Shown: in pieces, positions 1-8,999 of the stretch | Position numbering within the stretch: position 1 is the first letter of the stretch | How the letters are laid out: each line of letters opens with the position of its first letter | NCBI RefSeq assembly: GCF_021030645.1 | Contig: NZ_JACGCJ010000019.1 | Coordinates: forward strand, 1 to 55,289 | DNA: 55,289 nucleotides | Origin: Agrilactobacillus fermenti | Lineage (GTDB): Bacteria; Bacillota; Bacilli; Lactobacillales; Lactobacillaceae | Direction of reading: 5' to 3' | Translations under genes and position numbers: made by a program | Notes under the pieces: generated by a model | What the model was told of the DNA's origin: nothing | Seen by the model: the letters and a program-made list of their open reading frames with translations, nothing else | The model's database searches: none

Positions 1-184
1 ACAAGCGTATTCACAAGAGGAACTAGCGCTTCAGATTTCACGTTGTATCGATTGGTATAACAACAAACGTCGCCAAGAAACACTTAACGGCATGACCCCC
101 AACGAATATGGGTGCCATGCCGTTAAGGAAAGTGCATAAGCATTTTAATTATTTAGGTTGTCTACTTGACACGGAGTAGTTCCA
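1..184 (+). mobile_element. 3' end of an IS3-family insertion sequence (left-truncated by the window)
   Basis: The window opens inside a transposase reading frame and runs into about 45 bases of non-coding end sequence. The stretch around 155-184 contains CTACT...AGTAG and ends in TCCA, which fits an IS3-family right terminal inverted repeat (these elements end in CA). I place the element's edge near 184 by inference. The left end and the target duplication lie outside the window, so the exact boundary is not proven. Directly after it comes GCAACTCAGTTTTTTT, which looks like half of a terminator. Confidence 0.6.
2..139 (+). CDS. IS3-family transposase, C-terminal fragment
   Basis: This is the last 45 codons of a transposase, read in the second frame and ending in TAA at 137-139. 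The residues IDWYNNKRRQETLNGMTPNEY are the typical end of the integrase (rve) catalytic domain in IS3/IS150-type OrfB proteins, which carry out strand transfer during transposition. The last catalytic Glu and the rest of the DDE domain lie upstream of the window. Whether the full element is intact cannot be seen here. Confidence 0.8.
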   Translation, partial: QAYSQEELALQISRCIDWYNNKRRQETLNGMTPNEYGCHAVKESA

Positions 185-214
185 GGTATCCTGCAACTCA
201 GTTTTTTTAATAGT

Positions 215-1096
215 TTAGAAATATGTTTTAAAAGCACGCGGGATCGGCGCTTGAATGACTATTTTGTTGTAACTAAAGGGACGCTGCAAGTTGATCTCTT
301 GGGCGAATAACATCAATCGATCAGTCGTATTTTCAGGTGTTAAAGCATCATATAAGGGATCATTCACAATAGGTGCATTTAAGGCATTTAAATGAACTCT
401 GATTTGGTGCGTCCGTCCAGTTGCTAGGGTTAACTGAACTAAAGCCAATCCTTGTTGACGCTTTAATGTTTTATAGTTTGTAATGGCTGGTAGACCAGTT
501 GAGGCTACTCGACGCTTCCGCTGATCTTTAGGATCAAAATCGATCGGTAAATCAATCATGCCCTGGTCTTTGAGCGTAAAACTATTACGAACGATAGCTA
601 GATAATGGCGTTGGATGACCTTGTCACGCAACATAGCGTTCATTAAGGGCACGACAAGTGGATTCTTAGCAAAAATAATTAACCCACTGGTTAACATGTC
701 TAGGCGATGAAGAATATAGGGTTGTTGCCGTTTGGGTGCTAAGTATCCTGCTACATAGTTGATCAACGTATTGGTTTCGTTGGGTTGATTCGGATGCGTT
801 TTTAAGCCAGCTGGTTTGTTGATAACGATTAGATCGCGATCTTCATAAAAAATTGCGAGGTCGTGTCTAAATGCTGCTGGATAGTTTTGTTGATTAGAGC
901 TGATATTTTTGAAGTTTAAAGTGACTTGGCTGTCTGGTTTGACAGCTAGGTTGAAATTCTGATATTGGCCGTTAATTAGAACCGCTTTGTTAACGCGTAA
1001 TTCATGCTGCCATTTACGGGGGATATACCACGCTTTTAATAACGCCCGGACACTAGGAAAAGTTGTCTGGGTATTGAGATAGATGTTTCTTTTCAT
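215..1096 (-). CDS. RluD/RluA-family 23S rRNA pseudouridine synthase
   Basis: This 293-residue protein isomerises uridine to pseudouridine in rRNA (or tRNA). It shows an N-terminal S4-like part, then the RluA-family catalytic core: DLIVINKPAGLKTHP, the active-site segment LHRLDMLTSGLIIFAKN (catalytic Asp in HRLD) and the late motif GRTHQIRVHLNALNAPIVNDPLY. The start chosen is the ATG at 1094-1096, which reads MKRNIYL and has GGAG about 14 bases upstream; GTG at 1109-1111 is an alternative. Longer readings up to 1165 lack a ribosome site. The gene diverges from pbp2A. Its 3' end lies only about 30 bases from the insertion sequence and no terminator of its own remains. The RNA target cannot be told from sequence. 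Confidence 0.9.
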   Translation of the reverse strand: MKRNIYLNTQTTFPSVRALLKAWYIPRKWQHELRVNKAVLINGQYQNFNLAVKPDSQVTLNFKNISSNQQNYPAAFRHDLAIFYEDRDLIVINKPAGLKTHPNQPNETNTLINYVAGYLAPKRQQPYILHRLDMLTSGLIIFAKNPLVVPLMNAMLRDKVIQRHYLAIVRNSFTLKDQGMIDLPIDFDPKDQRKRRVASTGLPAITNYKTLKRQQGLALVQLTLATGRTHQIRVHLNALNAPIVNDPLYDALTPENTTDRLMLFAQEINLQRPFSYNKIVIQAPIPRAFKTYF

Positions 1097-1158
1097 TAGA
1101 CTGATCTTCACTCCAGTCATCCCAATTATTAGATTTATAAAATCCATCTTAAGGATGG

Positions 1159-1186
1159 TGTTCAAGTTATTTTTTAATGGTACAAT
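1159..1186 (+). promoter_or_regulatory. probable promoter of pbp2A
   Basis: TACAAT at 1181-1186 is preceded by TG at the extended -10 position (TGGTACAAT). The -35 box is poor (TGTTCA at 1159-1164, 16-base spacer). The AGGAGT-like ribosome site GGAG lies at 1215-1218. Confidence 0.5.
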
Positions 1187-1225
1187 GCATTAGTAATTTT
1201 TGCCAATGGTAATTGGAGTGTACAT

Positions 1226-3346
1226 ATGATTTTAAAACAAATAAAACTATATTTTCGTCGGTTTGTGACCTGGATCGGCAAACAAACAGTGATTTTTTGG
1301 CACTTTTTTAAGCGCCTGAATCATCGCTATCAGTTAGTCAGATGGTTTATCTTAGGCTTTTTGATACTTTTTTTTACGATTAGTGCTTATTATACGTATA
1401 AAGCAAAAACCTCTGACGTGGCTGATTTGAAATCTGCCCTGCAGACAACAACAACGATTTATGATGGTCAGGGGCAAAAAGCTGGGTCTTTATATGCTCA
1501 AAAGGGGACTTTTGTCTCTTTGGATAAAATTAGTCCAAATGTCCAAAACGCCGTTATCTCTACGGAAGACCGCAGCTTTTATAGCAACCCTGGTTTTGAT
1601 ATTAAAGGGATTGTTCGTGCGGCAATTGGTGTTGTGATCCATCACGGTCAAATTTCAGGGGGTGGGAGTACGTTAACCCAGCAGTTAGCTAAGAATGCAC
1701 TGTTAACGCAAAAACAAACGGTGACGCGGAAGATTGAAGAGATATTTTTAGCCATTGAAATCAACCGTGTTTATTCCAAAAAAGATGTATTGACGATGTA
1801 TTTGAATAATGCCTACTTTGGAAATGGTGTTTGGGGGGTTCAAGATGCTGCTCGGAAGTATTTTGGGACCGATGCTGCTGATTTGACGCTCTCTCAAGGC
1901 GCAACGCTAGCCGCAATGTTACGTAGTCCCAGTTTTTATAATCCCATTGATCATATGGATAATGCGATCAGTCGTCGCAATTTAGTGCTTGGACTGATGG
2001 TAGACAATCAAAAAATTGATCAAAGCCAGGCCAACTTTGCCAAACAGCAAAATCTAGTTTTAAAAGATACATATAGTCAAGAGGACGGTTACCGTTATCC
2101 TTATTTTTTTGATGCTGTTGTAGATGAGGCAATTAACCGCTATGGTCTAAAAGAAGAAGATATCATGAATAAGGGCTATAAAATCTATACGACACTAGAT
2201 CAAACATACCAACGAGCCATGCAACGTTCTTTTGCACAAGATTGGGCTTTTCCAGCTGATGCGGCTGATGGTACGAAGGTTCAGGCGGGATCCATAGCGA
2301 TCGATCCGAAAAATGGCTATGTTACGGCTGTTGTTGGCGGCCGTGGGGATCATGTTTTTCGTGGACTAAACCGGGCCACTCAAATCAAACGTCAGCCGGG
2401 CTCGACTATGAAACCATTAGCTATCTATGAACCAGCTCTAGAAAACGGCTATCACTATGATAGTATGTTACAAGATAAATTAACGAGTTACGGTAAGAAT
2501 CATTATGAGCCGAGGAATGTTGACAATCAGTATGCTGGTGAAGTGCCGATGTATGTAGCTTTAGCACAAAGTAAAAATGCACCAGCTGCATGGCTATTAG
2601 ATAAAATTGGTGTTAAAAAAGGGGTTGGCTCGGTGGAAAAATTTGGGATCAATGTTCCAGATGCGGACCAAAACTTGGCCTTTGGGTTAGGCGGCTGGGG
2701 TAAGGGCGTGTCGCCTTACCAAATGGCCCGAGCTTACACCGCTTTTGCCAATAATGGTAAATTGGCAGATACGCACTTTATTACCAAAATCGTGGATGCT
2801 ACTGGTGCGGTTATTGTGGACAATTCAGATCTGAAAAGCAAGCAGGTCATTTCCAGTAAACATGCCAAAGAAATGACTAGTATGATGTTAGATGTTTTCA
2901 AAAACGGTACCGGACAGACTGCCAAACCTAGTGGGTATACGGTTGCTGGAAAAACGGGTAGTACAGAGGTGCCAGATAGTTATGGTTATGGGACAAAAGA
3001 TCAATGGATCGTCGGATATACCCCGAATGTAGTCGTTGCAACTTGGATCGGTTTTGATAATACGGATCAAGCCCATTTCTTGAAAGGTATCAGTGAACAA
3101 GGCGTTGCCCCAATTTTTAAATTAGAAATGGAAAATATCCTTCCTAATGCACCCACATATAGTTTTAATACGAAAGCCGCCTCTAGTATTGCGGCCTCCG
3201 AACATGCTGATAATACCGGCAATTGGTTTGATGATGTTCAAAAAAATATTCAAAATGGGCTCGATAATGGTAAAAATATGCTTCAAGGTGCCCAAGAGAA
3301 AGCCAATGAATGGTATAATGATATCAAGTCATTTTTTGGAAATTAA
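1226..3346 (+). CDS. pbp2A: class A penicillin-binding protein (glycosyltransferase/transpeptidase)
   Basis: A 706-residue bifunctional peptidoglycan synthase that polymerises lipid II and cross-links the strands outside the membrane. A basic cytoplasmic head is followed by one membrane anchor (about residues 39-58). The glycosyltransferase domain has EDRSFYSNPGFD near 112, GGSTLTQQLAKN and RKIEEIFLAIEINRVYSK. The transpeptidase domain has the serine SxxK motif STMK near 392, SKN near 449 and KTGST near 575. In the first glycosyltransferase motif an Asn stands where many relatives have His. The symbol follows the lactobacillar gene next to yheA and is less certain than the family. The ribosome site GGAG sits 7 bases before ATG. 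Confidence 0.93.
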   Translation: MILKQIKLYFRRFVTWIGKQTVIFWHFFKRLNHRYQLVRWFILGFLILFFTISAYYTYKAKTSDVADLKSALQTTTTIYDGQGQKAGSLYAQKGTFVSLDKISPNVQNAVISTEDRSFYSNPGFDIKGIVRAAIGVVIHHGQISGGGSTLTQQLAKNALLTQKQTVTRKIEEIFLAIEINRVYSKKDVLTMYLNNAYFGNGVWGVQDAARKYFGTDAADLTLSQGATLAAMLRSPSFYNPIDHMDNAISRRNLVLGLMVDNQKIDQSQANFAKQQNLVLKDTYSQEDGYRYPYFFDAVVDEAINRYGLKEEDIMNKGYKIYTTLDQTYQRAMQRSFAQDWAFPADAADGTKVQAGSIAIDPKNGYVTAVVGGRGDHVFRGLNRATQIKRQPGSTMKPLAIYEPALENGYHYDSMLQDKLTSYGKNHYEPRNVDNQYAGEVPMYVALAQSKNAPAAWLLDKIGVKKGVGSVEKFGINVPDADQNLAFGLGGWGKGVSPYQMARAYTAFANNGKLADTHFITKIVDATGAVIVDNSDLKSKQVISSKHAKEMTSMMLDVFKNGTGQTAKPSGYTVAGKTGSTEVPDSYGYGTKDQWIVGYTPNVVVATWIGFDNTDQAHFLKGISEQGVAPIFKLEMENILPNAPTYSFNTKAASSIAASEHADNTGNWFDDVQKNIQNGLDNGKNMLQGAQEKANEWYNDIKSFFGN

Positions 3347-3367
3347 ACACAACTAAAGGAGAGTTTT

Positions 3368-3718
3368 ATGGCTGCCAATATTTATGATACAGCGAACCAA
3401 TTAGAACAAGAATTACAACAAACAGATGAATTTTTAGCATTACAAAAAGCATTTGCCGATATGAAGAAAGATGATTTTGCTTTTGCAACATTTAAGAAAT
3501 TTCAAGATAAGCAACTTGAATTACAGCAAAAACAAATGAATGGTGAAGAATTTTCTGATGAAGACGTTCAATCAATGCAAGGGATGAGCGAACAGCTTTC
3601 CAAGTTCGATACGATCAATAACTTAATGGATCAAGAACGAAAAATGAGTGCTTTAATGGATGAATTAAACCGCATTATTTCAAAACCAATTGCAGATATC
3701 TATAAACCAATGCAATAA
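3368..3718 (+). CDS. yheA: YlbF/YmcA-family protein YheA
   Basis: A 116-residue, highly charged, all-helical protein of the YlbF/YmcA/YheA family (DUF964). In Bacillus the paralogues YlbF and YmcA form a complex with YaaT that affects RNase Y and sporulation or competence. The role of YheA itself is not established. The protein is rich in Gln, Glu and Lys, with predicted coiled-coil helices and no membrane segment. It follows pbp2A by 21 bases with an AAGGAGAG ribosome site and probably shares its transcript, which ends at the terminator at 3773-3809. Confidence 0.88.
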   Translation: MAANIYDTANQLEQELQQTDEFLALQKAFADMKKDDFAFATFKKFQDKQLELQQKQMNGEEFSDEDVQSMQGMSEQLSKFDTINNLMDQERKMSALMDELNRIISKPIADIYKPMQ

Positions 3719-3772
3719 TTATTTTAGAAACAGACGATTTCTATCGGGCTGCAAGGATGACTTAATACTTTA

Positions 3773-3809
3773 AAAGACTGGGAGCAGAGTTTGCTTTTCA
3801 GTCTTTTTT
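3773..3809 (+). terminator. rho-independent terminator after yheA
   Basis: AAAGACTG at 3773-3780 pairs with CAGTCTTT at 3799-3806 around an 18-base loop, followed by a T run. Confidence 0.8.
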
Positions 3810-3897
3810 AGTTGGATCTAAATAATTTTAATGCAATTAAGCGGTATTTTCCTTATACTATGTGATAGGGAAACATATATTCGTTAAGAGGTTGATT

Positions 3898-5097
3898 ATG
3901 AAATTTTTACATATTGCAGATGCTCATTTGGATAGTCCTTTTATTGGCCTACGAAAAATTGATGCCAGAATTGGCCAACAACTATATCAAGCACCGTTTG
4001 AAGCTTTTAAACAGATGGTTACTTATGCTATCGCCAATCAAGTTGATTTTATCATTATTGCTGGTGATACGTTTGATGCTAATAACCAAAGTCTGAGTGT
4101 ACAATGGTTTTTGCAGCAGCAATTCCAAAAACTAGCTGATGCTCAAATCCCAGTATATTTGATTTATGGGAATCATGATTATAAAACTGCCAATCAAAAA
4201 AACTTAGATTATCCTGACAATGTCTTTGTTTTTCCAGCGACAGTGCAAACCTTCCGTTTACGTACCGATGAAGGTTATATCGTAGACTTGAGCGGTTTTA
4301 GTTATGATCAAATGCACGTGACCGAGGATCGGTTAGCTGACTATCCGATGCGCGCTTCTGATGCCGATTTTAGCATTGGTATCTTACATGGGTCAGAGAT
4401 GCGTTATGGTGGTAAAGATTATGCGCCCTTTAGATTAGATGAGTTGCTTGCGAAACATTATGATTATTGGGCATTGGGACATATTCATCAGCGCCAAGTC
4501 TTGAACCAGCAACCCTTAGTAATTTATCCGGGTAATTTACAGGGGCGAAATAAAGATGAACGTGGTCAAAAAGGATTTTATGAAATTAATAGTCAAGGTG
4601 CACAACTTAAAGCAACGTTTCATAATGTCGCGCCGTTTCTTTGGCAAAGCCTGACGGTGGACAGTAAAACCCCGTTAAATGTCCCAGAGGTTGTGGCCCA
4701 TATTAAGCACATGGTCACTGGATTGCCACGAACAACTAGTAATTTATTATCAATCAAAATTGAAAACACAGCAATTGACAGCAACACACAGGATAGTTTA
4801 CGCCAAGACCAGTTATTACAAATTCTTCAAGAGGAATTTCGTAATGGTAATGACCAACGTTTTGATTATCCAATCGATGTCACCTTGACCATCGATCAGA
4901 CGCCAGACCTGCCACAGTTAGATCAGGCCTATTGGGATAAAGCAGGCAAAAAAGTTTTTCAGTTGCCCAATGTACAAGAACTATTAGGCAACTTAAACCA
5001 AGAACGATTTCTGGCAACTCAAATTTTAACAGAGCAAAATCTTGAAAGATTACAGCAAGCAGCCATGCTTAGCATCAAACAAGATTTTAAGCAATAA
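3898..5097 (+). CDS. yhaO: SbcD/Mre11-like metallophosphoesterase nuclease YhaO
   Basis: This 399-residue protein belongs to the calcineurin-like DNA exonuclease family (SbcD/Mre11-like). Metal-binding motifs appear in order: DAHLDSPF near residue 8, GDTFDANN near 57, GNHDYK near 91, LHGSE near 162 and ALGHIH near 196. The C-terminal part is the capping and ATPase-docking region. The start is the ATG at 3898 (MKFLHIADAH), with AAGAGG nine bases before it; an in-frame start at 3862 lacks a ribosome site. yhaN follows after 25 bases, so the two probably form an SbcCD-like complex for processing DNA ends, although the yhaO-yhaN pair is less studied than SbcCD. Confidence 0.92.
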   Translation: MKFLHIADAHLDSPFIGLRKIDARIGQQLYQAPFEAFKQMVTYAIANQVDFIIIAGDTFDANNQSLSVQWFLQQQFQKLADAQIPVYLIYGNHDYKTANQKNLDYPDNVFVFPATVQTFRLRTDEGYIVDLSGFSYDQMHVTEDRLADYPMRASDADFSIGILHGSEMRYGGKDYAPFRLDELLAKHYDYWALGHIHQRQVLNQQPLVIYPGNLQGRNKDERGQKGFYEINSQGAQLKATFHNVAPFLWQSLTVDSKTPLNVPEVVAHIKHMVTGLPRTTSNLLSIKIENTAIDSNTQDSLRQDQLLQILQEEFRNGNDQRFDYPIDVTLTIDQTPDLPQLDQAYWDKAGKKVFQLPNVQELLGNLNQERFLATQILTEQNLERLQQAAMLSIKQDFKQ

Positions 5098-5122
5098 AGA
5101 TGAAGCGAGAAGGATAATTGCG

Positions 5123-7840
5123 ATGTATATCAAACGTGCAAAAGTATATGGCTTTGGCAGTTTAGTGGAACAAAGCTTTGAATTCGATACTGAACTAAAT
5201 GTGATTTATGGCCCCAATGAAGCTGGTAAGAGCACTTTATTGGCTTTCTTGACAAGTATTTTATTTGGCTTTGCCACTAAAAAAAGAGCCAGTGAACAGT
5301 ATATTCCTAAGGATTCCGGTCGCTATGGCGGTGAGGTTTTATTACAGGAAGGATCGACGCAATATTTAATCCGCCGTACAGAAGGTAAAAATGGTGGTGA
5401 ACTGGTTTGCTTTGCCAATGATCAGCAAATTGATAATGACGTATTTTTAAATATTTTAAAACCACTGACAAAAGATCTTTTTAGAGCCTTATTCGTCTTT
5501 GACACACGATCGATGTTAACCATTGAATCATTAGACAAAGAGGCTTTGGTGACACAAATCTTGGCTATTGGTGCGGTTAACAGTGGTGATTGGCTCAAAC
5601 GGTCGGCTGCTTTGGAAAAACAAGCAGGCCAGTTATATAAACCCACTGGCAAGAAACCTGAAATCAATCAGCGGCTAGTTGACCTACAGGATATCAGGCT
5701 TCAGATCAGCAAACAACAAGCTAAATTACCCCAATATGAAGCAATAAAAACGCAATTACGTCAATCTGAAGCACAATTACAAACAATAAAATCAAATTAT
5801 CAGATAAAGACACAACAATTGCGACAGCTTGATAAGTTAGAACAGCTTTGGCCCCTTTATCAACAGTATCAAGCTTTGAAAACATCTGATCAAACGAATC
5901 AAAAATTAAGTGTCACGGAATTACAGCAGTTATTTGATCAATATCAGCAACTACAAACCAAAATCGATTATCAAATTCAAACTATGGAACAACGGCGCAC
6001 TGAGACGTTAAGCCATGTGGATTCTGATAGTTTCTATGGTCAGCACCTGCAGGATTTTCAGGAAATTGAGCAACAGTTGCCCCATATTCAGGCGCAAGTT
6101 GCGCGTCGGAAAACATTACAAACACGTATCCAAGAGAATCAGTTGCGTTTGAACACGTTGAAACGTGATAATCCGGCAATTACATTAGATATGCAACCGA
6201 TATCCGTGGAAGATCTAAGTACGGTCAGTCAGTTAAATGCCCAAATCAAAAATTCAGAGAGTATGCTGCAACAAACATCTCAGTCTTTAATGGCTAATCA
6301 GTTACAGCAAACAGAAGTATTAAGGGCATTAGATCAAATTAAAGTTCCAGTGTCTGAAGACCAATCAGTTTCGGCAGCTGAGAATAATAACTTTTTAAAT
6401 GGGTTAGTTGTTTTTGGTGGTTTGTTATTTATTGTAGGCTTATTTTTGCCAAGCTTTGTTAAAACGCTATCGTTAGTCGGTCTTGGTATCATTGGTCTGT
6501 CAATTTATCAAAAGCGTCAGGTGCGTCAATATGATGCGGATGCAGCGGCTAAGGCACCAGATGCGGAAGCAGATCCAAAATCACAACAGCAGTCGCGGTT
6601 AAATGAGTTAAAGAAACAAGCAGATCAGTTAAAAATCAACCAGCAAAAGAGTCAGCAAACTTTAAAACAACAACAGCAACAATTAACGCAAATTGAACAA
6701 CAGTACAATCTGACACCAAATCAAGATTTATTAAAAGTACAACCATTATTAACAGAAATGCATCAATTGGACCATGAAAGTCACAAACAACAGCAAGAAT
6801 TGGCACAACTCAACCAACAGCTGGTGACTTTTGATGATTTAACTGCTTTTTTAAAGTCGGATTTAGGGCAATATTCTACCTTTTCAGAAGCGTATTTCAA
6901 TGTATTAAAACAGCAGTTATCGGACTACCAAGACTACGTGACCGAGTCGCAAGAAAGTGCCGTGATCCAAGAACAGTTACAATCCTGGTTAAAACAGCAA
7001 AAAGTCGAACTTGCGGATTTGAAATGGCAACAGCAGCAAATTTTGCAGCAAGCTGACTTAAGCGACTTCTCTGAACTACAAACACAATTGGAAACAGCTA
7101 AAAAAGCAACGAACGATCAGGAACGCCGTCGTTTTTTGAATCAGCAGCTGGAAAATGATCTTCCGGCCTTAGCGAAATATCAAAAAATTGAAGACCTTCG
7201 GACGCAAAAGCAAGCGGTGCAACAAGATACAGAACAGATAAAACAGCGGCGGACTAAACAGCAAAGTGAGATTCAGGATTTAAATGTTCAATTGATGCAT
7301 TTGGCGACAGATAATCAGCTACAGCAATTACAACAGCAGCAGGCCAATCTTGAGGCGGAAATTGTTGCTTTAACCCAACAATACTTAACGGCTGAAATGT
7401 CCGCCCAGTGGATTCGGTCGACACTATCCGCAGCAAGCGAAGATCGCTATCCACAGATTATTGCTAAAGCGACACGCTATTTTAGTATTCTGACATTGGA
7501 TAAATATCAAAAAATTATGTTAGAAAATGATTCGTTAACCGTTCAAACTAAAGATAATCTGCTATTTGATGTTCGTGAACTATCATTGGGTACGATGGAA
7601 CAATTATTTTTGGCCATTCGACTGGCCTTCATGCAAACTATGTCGGATCTTGTTCAAATGCCGGTATTTTTGGATGATGTCTTAGTAAATGCAGATACAA
7701 AACGATTACAACAAATGATTCAGTTGATCCAAGAAATCAGTCAGACGAATCAAGTGTTCTTCACGACGGCACATGATGCTTTCATGCAAGAATTGTCCGC
7801 CAAACATGTGATTAAGATGACAGATACTAAAGGGGGTTGA
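5123..7840 (+). CDS. yhaN: SbcC/Rad50-like ATPase with coiled coils and an internal membrane hairpin, YhaN
   Basis: A 905-residue AAA/SMC-like ATPase. The Walker A motif GPNEAGKST is near residue 31. Long Gln-rich coiled-coil arms flank a hydrophobic stretch at about 425-462 that can form two membrane segments. The C-terminal half carries the ABC-type signature LSLGTMEQ near 820, Walker B VFLDDVL near 850 and the His switch TTAHD. The start is the ATG at 5123 (MYIKRAKVYGFG) behind AGAAGGA. The fold is that of Rad50/SbcC, but membrane segments sit where the zinc hook would be, which suggests a membrane-tethered complex with YhaO. The stop is 4 bases before yhaM. Confidence 0.9.
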   Translation: MYIKRAKVYGFGSLVEQSFEFDTELNVIYGPNEAGKSTLLAFLTSILFGFATKKRASEQYIPKDSGRYGGEVLLQEGSTQYLIRRTEGKNGGELVCFANDQQIDNDVFLNILKPLTKDLFRALFVFDTRSMLTIESLDKEALVTQILAIGAVNSGDWLKRSAALEKQAGQLYKPTGKKPEINQRLVDLQDIRLQISKQQAKLPQYEAIKTQLRQSEAQLQTIKSNYQIKTQQLRQLDKLEQLWPLYQQYQALKTSDQTNQKLSVTELQQLFDQYQQLQTKIDYQIQTMEQRRTETLSHVDSDSFYGQHLQDFQEIEQQLPHIQAQVARRKTLQTRIQENQLRLNTLKRDNPAITLDMQPISVEDLSTVSQLNAQIKNSESMLQQTSQSLMANQLQQTEVLRALDQIKVPVSEDQSVSAAENNNFLNGLVVFGGLLFIVGLFLPSFVKTLSLVGLGIIGLSIYQKRQVRQYDADAAAKAPDAEADPKSQQQSRLNELKKQADQLKINQQKSQQTLKQQQQQLTQIEQQYNLTPNQDLLKVQPLLTEMHQLDHESHKQQQELAQLNQQLVTFDDLTAFLKSDLGQYSTFSEAYFNVLKQQLSDYQDYVTESQESAVIQEQLQSWLKQQKVELADLKWQQQQILQQADLSDFSELQTQLETAKKATNDQERRRFLNQQLENDLPALAKYQKIEDLRTQKQAVQQDTEQIKQRRTKQQSEIQDLNVQLMHLATDNQLQQLQQQQANLEAEIVALTQQYLTAEMSAQWIRSTLSAASEDRYPQIIAKATRYFSILTLDKYQKIMLENDSLTVQTKDNLLFDVRELSLGTMEQLFLAIRLAFMQTMSDLVQMPVFLDDVLVNADTKRLQQMIQLIQEISQTNQVFFTTAHDAFMQELSAKHVIKMTDTKGG

Positions 7841-7844
7841 ACAC

Positions 7845-8783
7845 ATGGGACTATTAGACTATGAAGTTGGCGATACAATTGATCAAACAGTGTTGATCAA
7901 AAATGCAGACATTAGGACCGCCAAGAATGGCAAGCCTTTCATTGCTTTTGTTTTTTCTGATCAGACTGGGACTATAACGGGAAAAATGTGGGGTGCTAAA
8001 CCTGAAGATATTGCCCAATTTACACAGGGAAAGCAAGTTTATTTGAAGGGTAAACGAGAACTCTATCAAACTAAGCCCCAGGTGCGAATTGATAAGTTAA
8101 CTGTTTTAGAAGAACAAACTCATTCGGCGGATAACTTAGTACCACAAGCACCCATGGCTAAAGCAGATCTTGAAGCTGTAATCAACGAGTTTGTGCTTGA
8201 AATTACTGAAGCAAAGTGGAATCGCATTGTTCGCTTACTATTAAAGAAATACCAGACAGATTTTTTTACTTTTCCAGCTGCCAAAACCAATCATCATGCT
8301 TATCTTGGTGGTTTGGCTTATCATACAGTGAGTATGTTAAAGTTGGGGCAGACACTCAGTCAATCCTACCAGAGTATTAATCGGCCACTACTATATGCTG
8401 CTACAATTCTACATGATTTAGGGAAAGTTATTGAGTTAACTGGTGCGGCAACAACTGAATACTCGTTAAGTGGCAACTTAATCGGACACATCGTTTTAAT
8501 TGATGAACAGATCGTATTAGCATGTCAGGAACTAAATTATGATTTAACAGATGAGAAAATACTGCTTTTGAGACATACGGTATTGGCCCATCATGGTCAA
8601 TTGGAGTTCGGCTCTCCTGAACGGCCTAAGCTTTTAGAAGCAGAAGTTTTGCACCAAATTGATGAATTAGATGCTTCAATAACAATGATTTCTAATCATC
8701 TTGAGCACACAAAGCCTGGAAATTTTACACCGCGCATTTCGGCACTGGAACAACGCCAATTCTATCGGCCCCATAAAATGTAG
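7845..8783 (+). CDS. yhaM: 3'-5' exoribonuclease YhaM
   Basis: A 312-residue nuclease with an N-terminal OB-fold nucleic-acid-binding domain (about 15-95) and a C-terminal HD domain with HHAYLGGLAYHT near 149 and LHDLGK near 190, the metal-binding His-Asp pair. YhaM trims RNA, and single-stranded DNA in vitro, from the 3' end in a Mn-dependent way in Bacillus. The length matches the family. The ATG is preceded by AGGGGG, and the gene is tightly coupled to yhaN (4-base gap). Confidence 0.95.
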   Translation: MGLLDYEVGDTIDQTVLIKNADIRTAKNGKPFIAFVFSDQTGTITGKMWGAKPEDIAQFTQGKQVYLKGKRELYQTKPQVRIDKLTVLEEQTHSADNLVPQAPMAKADLEAVINEFVLEITEAKWNRIVRLLLKKYQTDFFTFPAAKTNHHAYLGGLAYHTVSMLKLGQTLSQSYQSINRPLLYAATILHDLGKVIELTGAATTEYSLSGNLIGHIVLIDEQIVLACQELNYDLTDEKILLLRHTVLAHHGQLEFGSPERPKLLEAEVLHQIDELDASITMISNHLEHTKPGNFTPRISALEQRQFYRPHKM

Positions 8784-8796
8784 TGATATGTAGTGA

Positions 8797-8957
8797 TATT
8801 TAGATAAAAAAAGGGGAGAGTAAGACAAAAGGTAACGCCTTCACTCAACGACGCAGTACTCAAATGGCAAGTCCACCATTTTTCGTATTTCGTAATTCTT
8901 GTTGGTGCTCAGGCGCTGGGCGCCTTTTGTCTCACTCTCGTATTTAGATAAAAAAAG
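8797..8957. repeat. MITE-like inverted-repeat element flanked by 17-bp direct repeats
   Basis: A 127-base unit (about 8814-8940) has near-terminal inverted repeats: GAGAGTAAGACAAAAGG at 8816-8832 against CCTTTTGTCTCACTCTC at 8923-8939 (16 of 17 pair). The inside holds small hairpins (AATGG..CCATT near 8872; AGGCGC-TGG-GCGCCT at 8911-8925). On both sides lies the same 17-base sequence TATTTAGATAAAAAAAG, at 8797-8813 and 8941-8957. No coding frame is present. It may be a miniature mobile element with an unusually long target duplication, or a duplicated structured RNA element. Confidence 0.6.
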
Positions 8958-8988
8958 ATCAATGACAATTTTGCCATTGATCTTTTTT
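8950..8988. terminator. bidirectional terminator between yhaM and prsA
   Basis: AGATCAATG at 8956-8964 pairs with CATTGATCT at 8975-8983. An A run precedes the stem and a T run follows it, so it can work for prsA on the minus strand and for yhaM on the plus strand. Confidence 0.85.
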
Positions 8989-8999
8989 GAGTGACGAAA

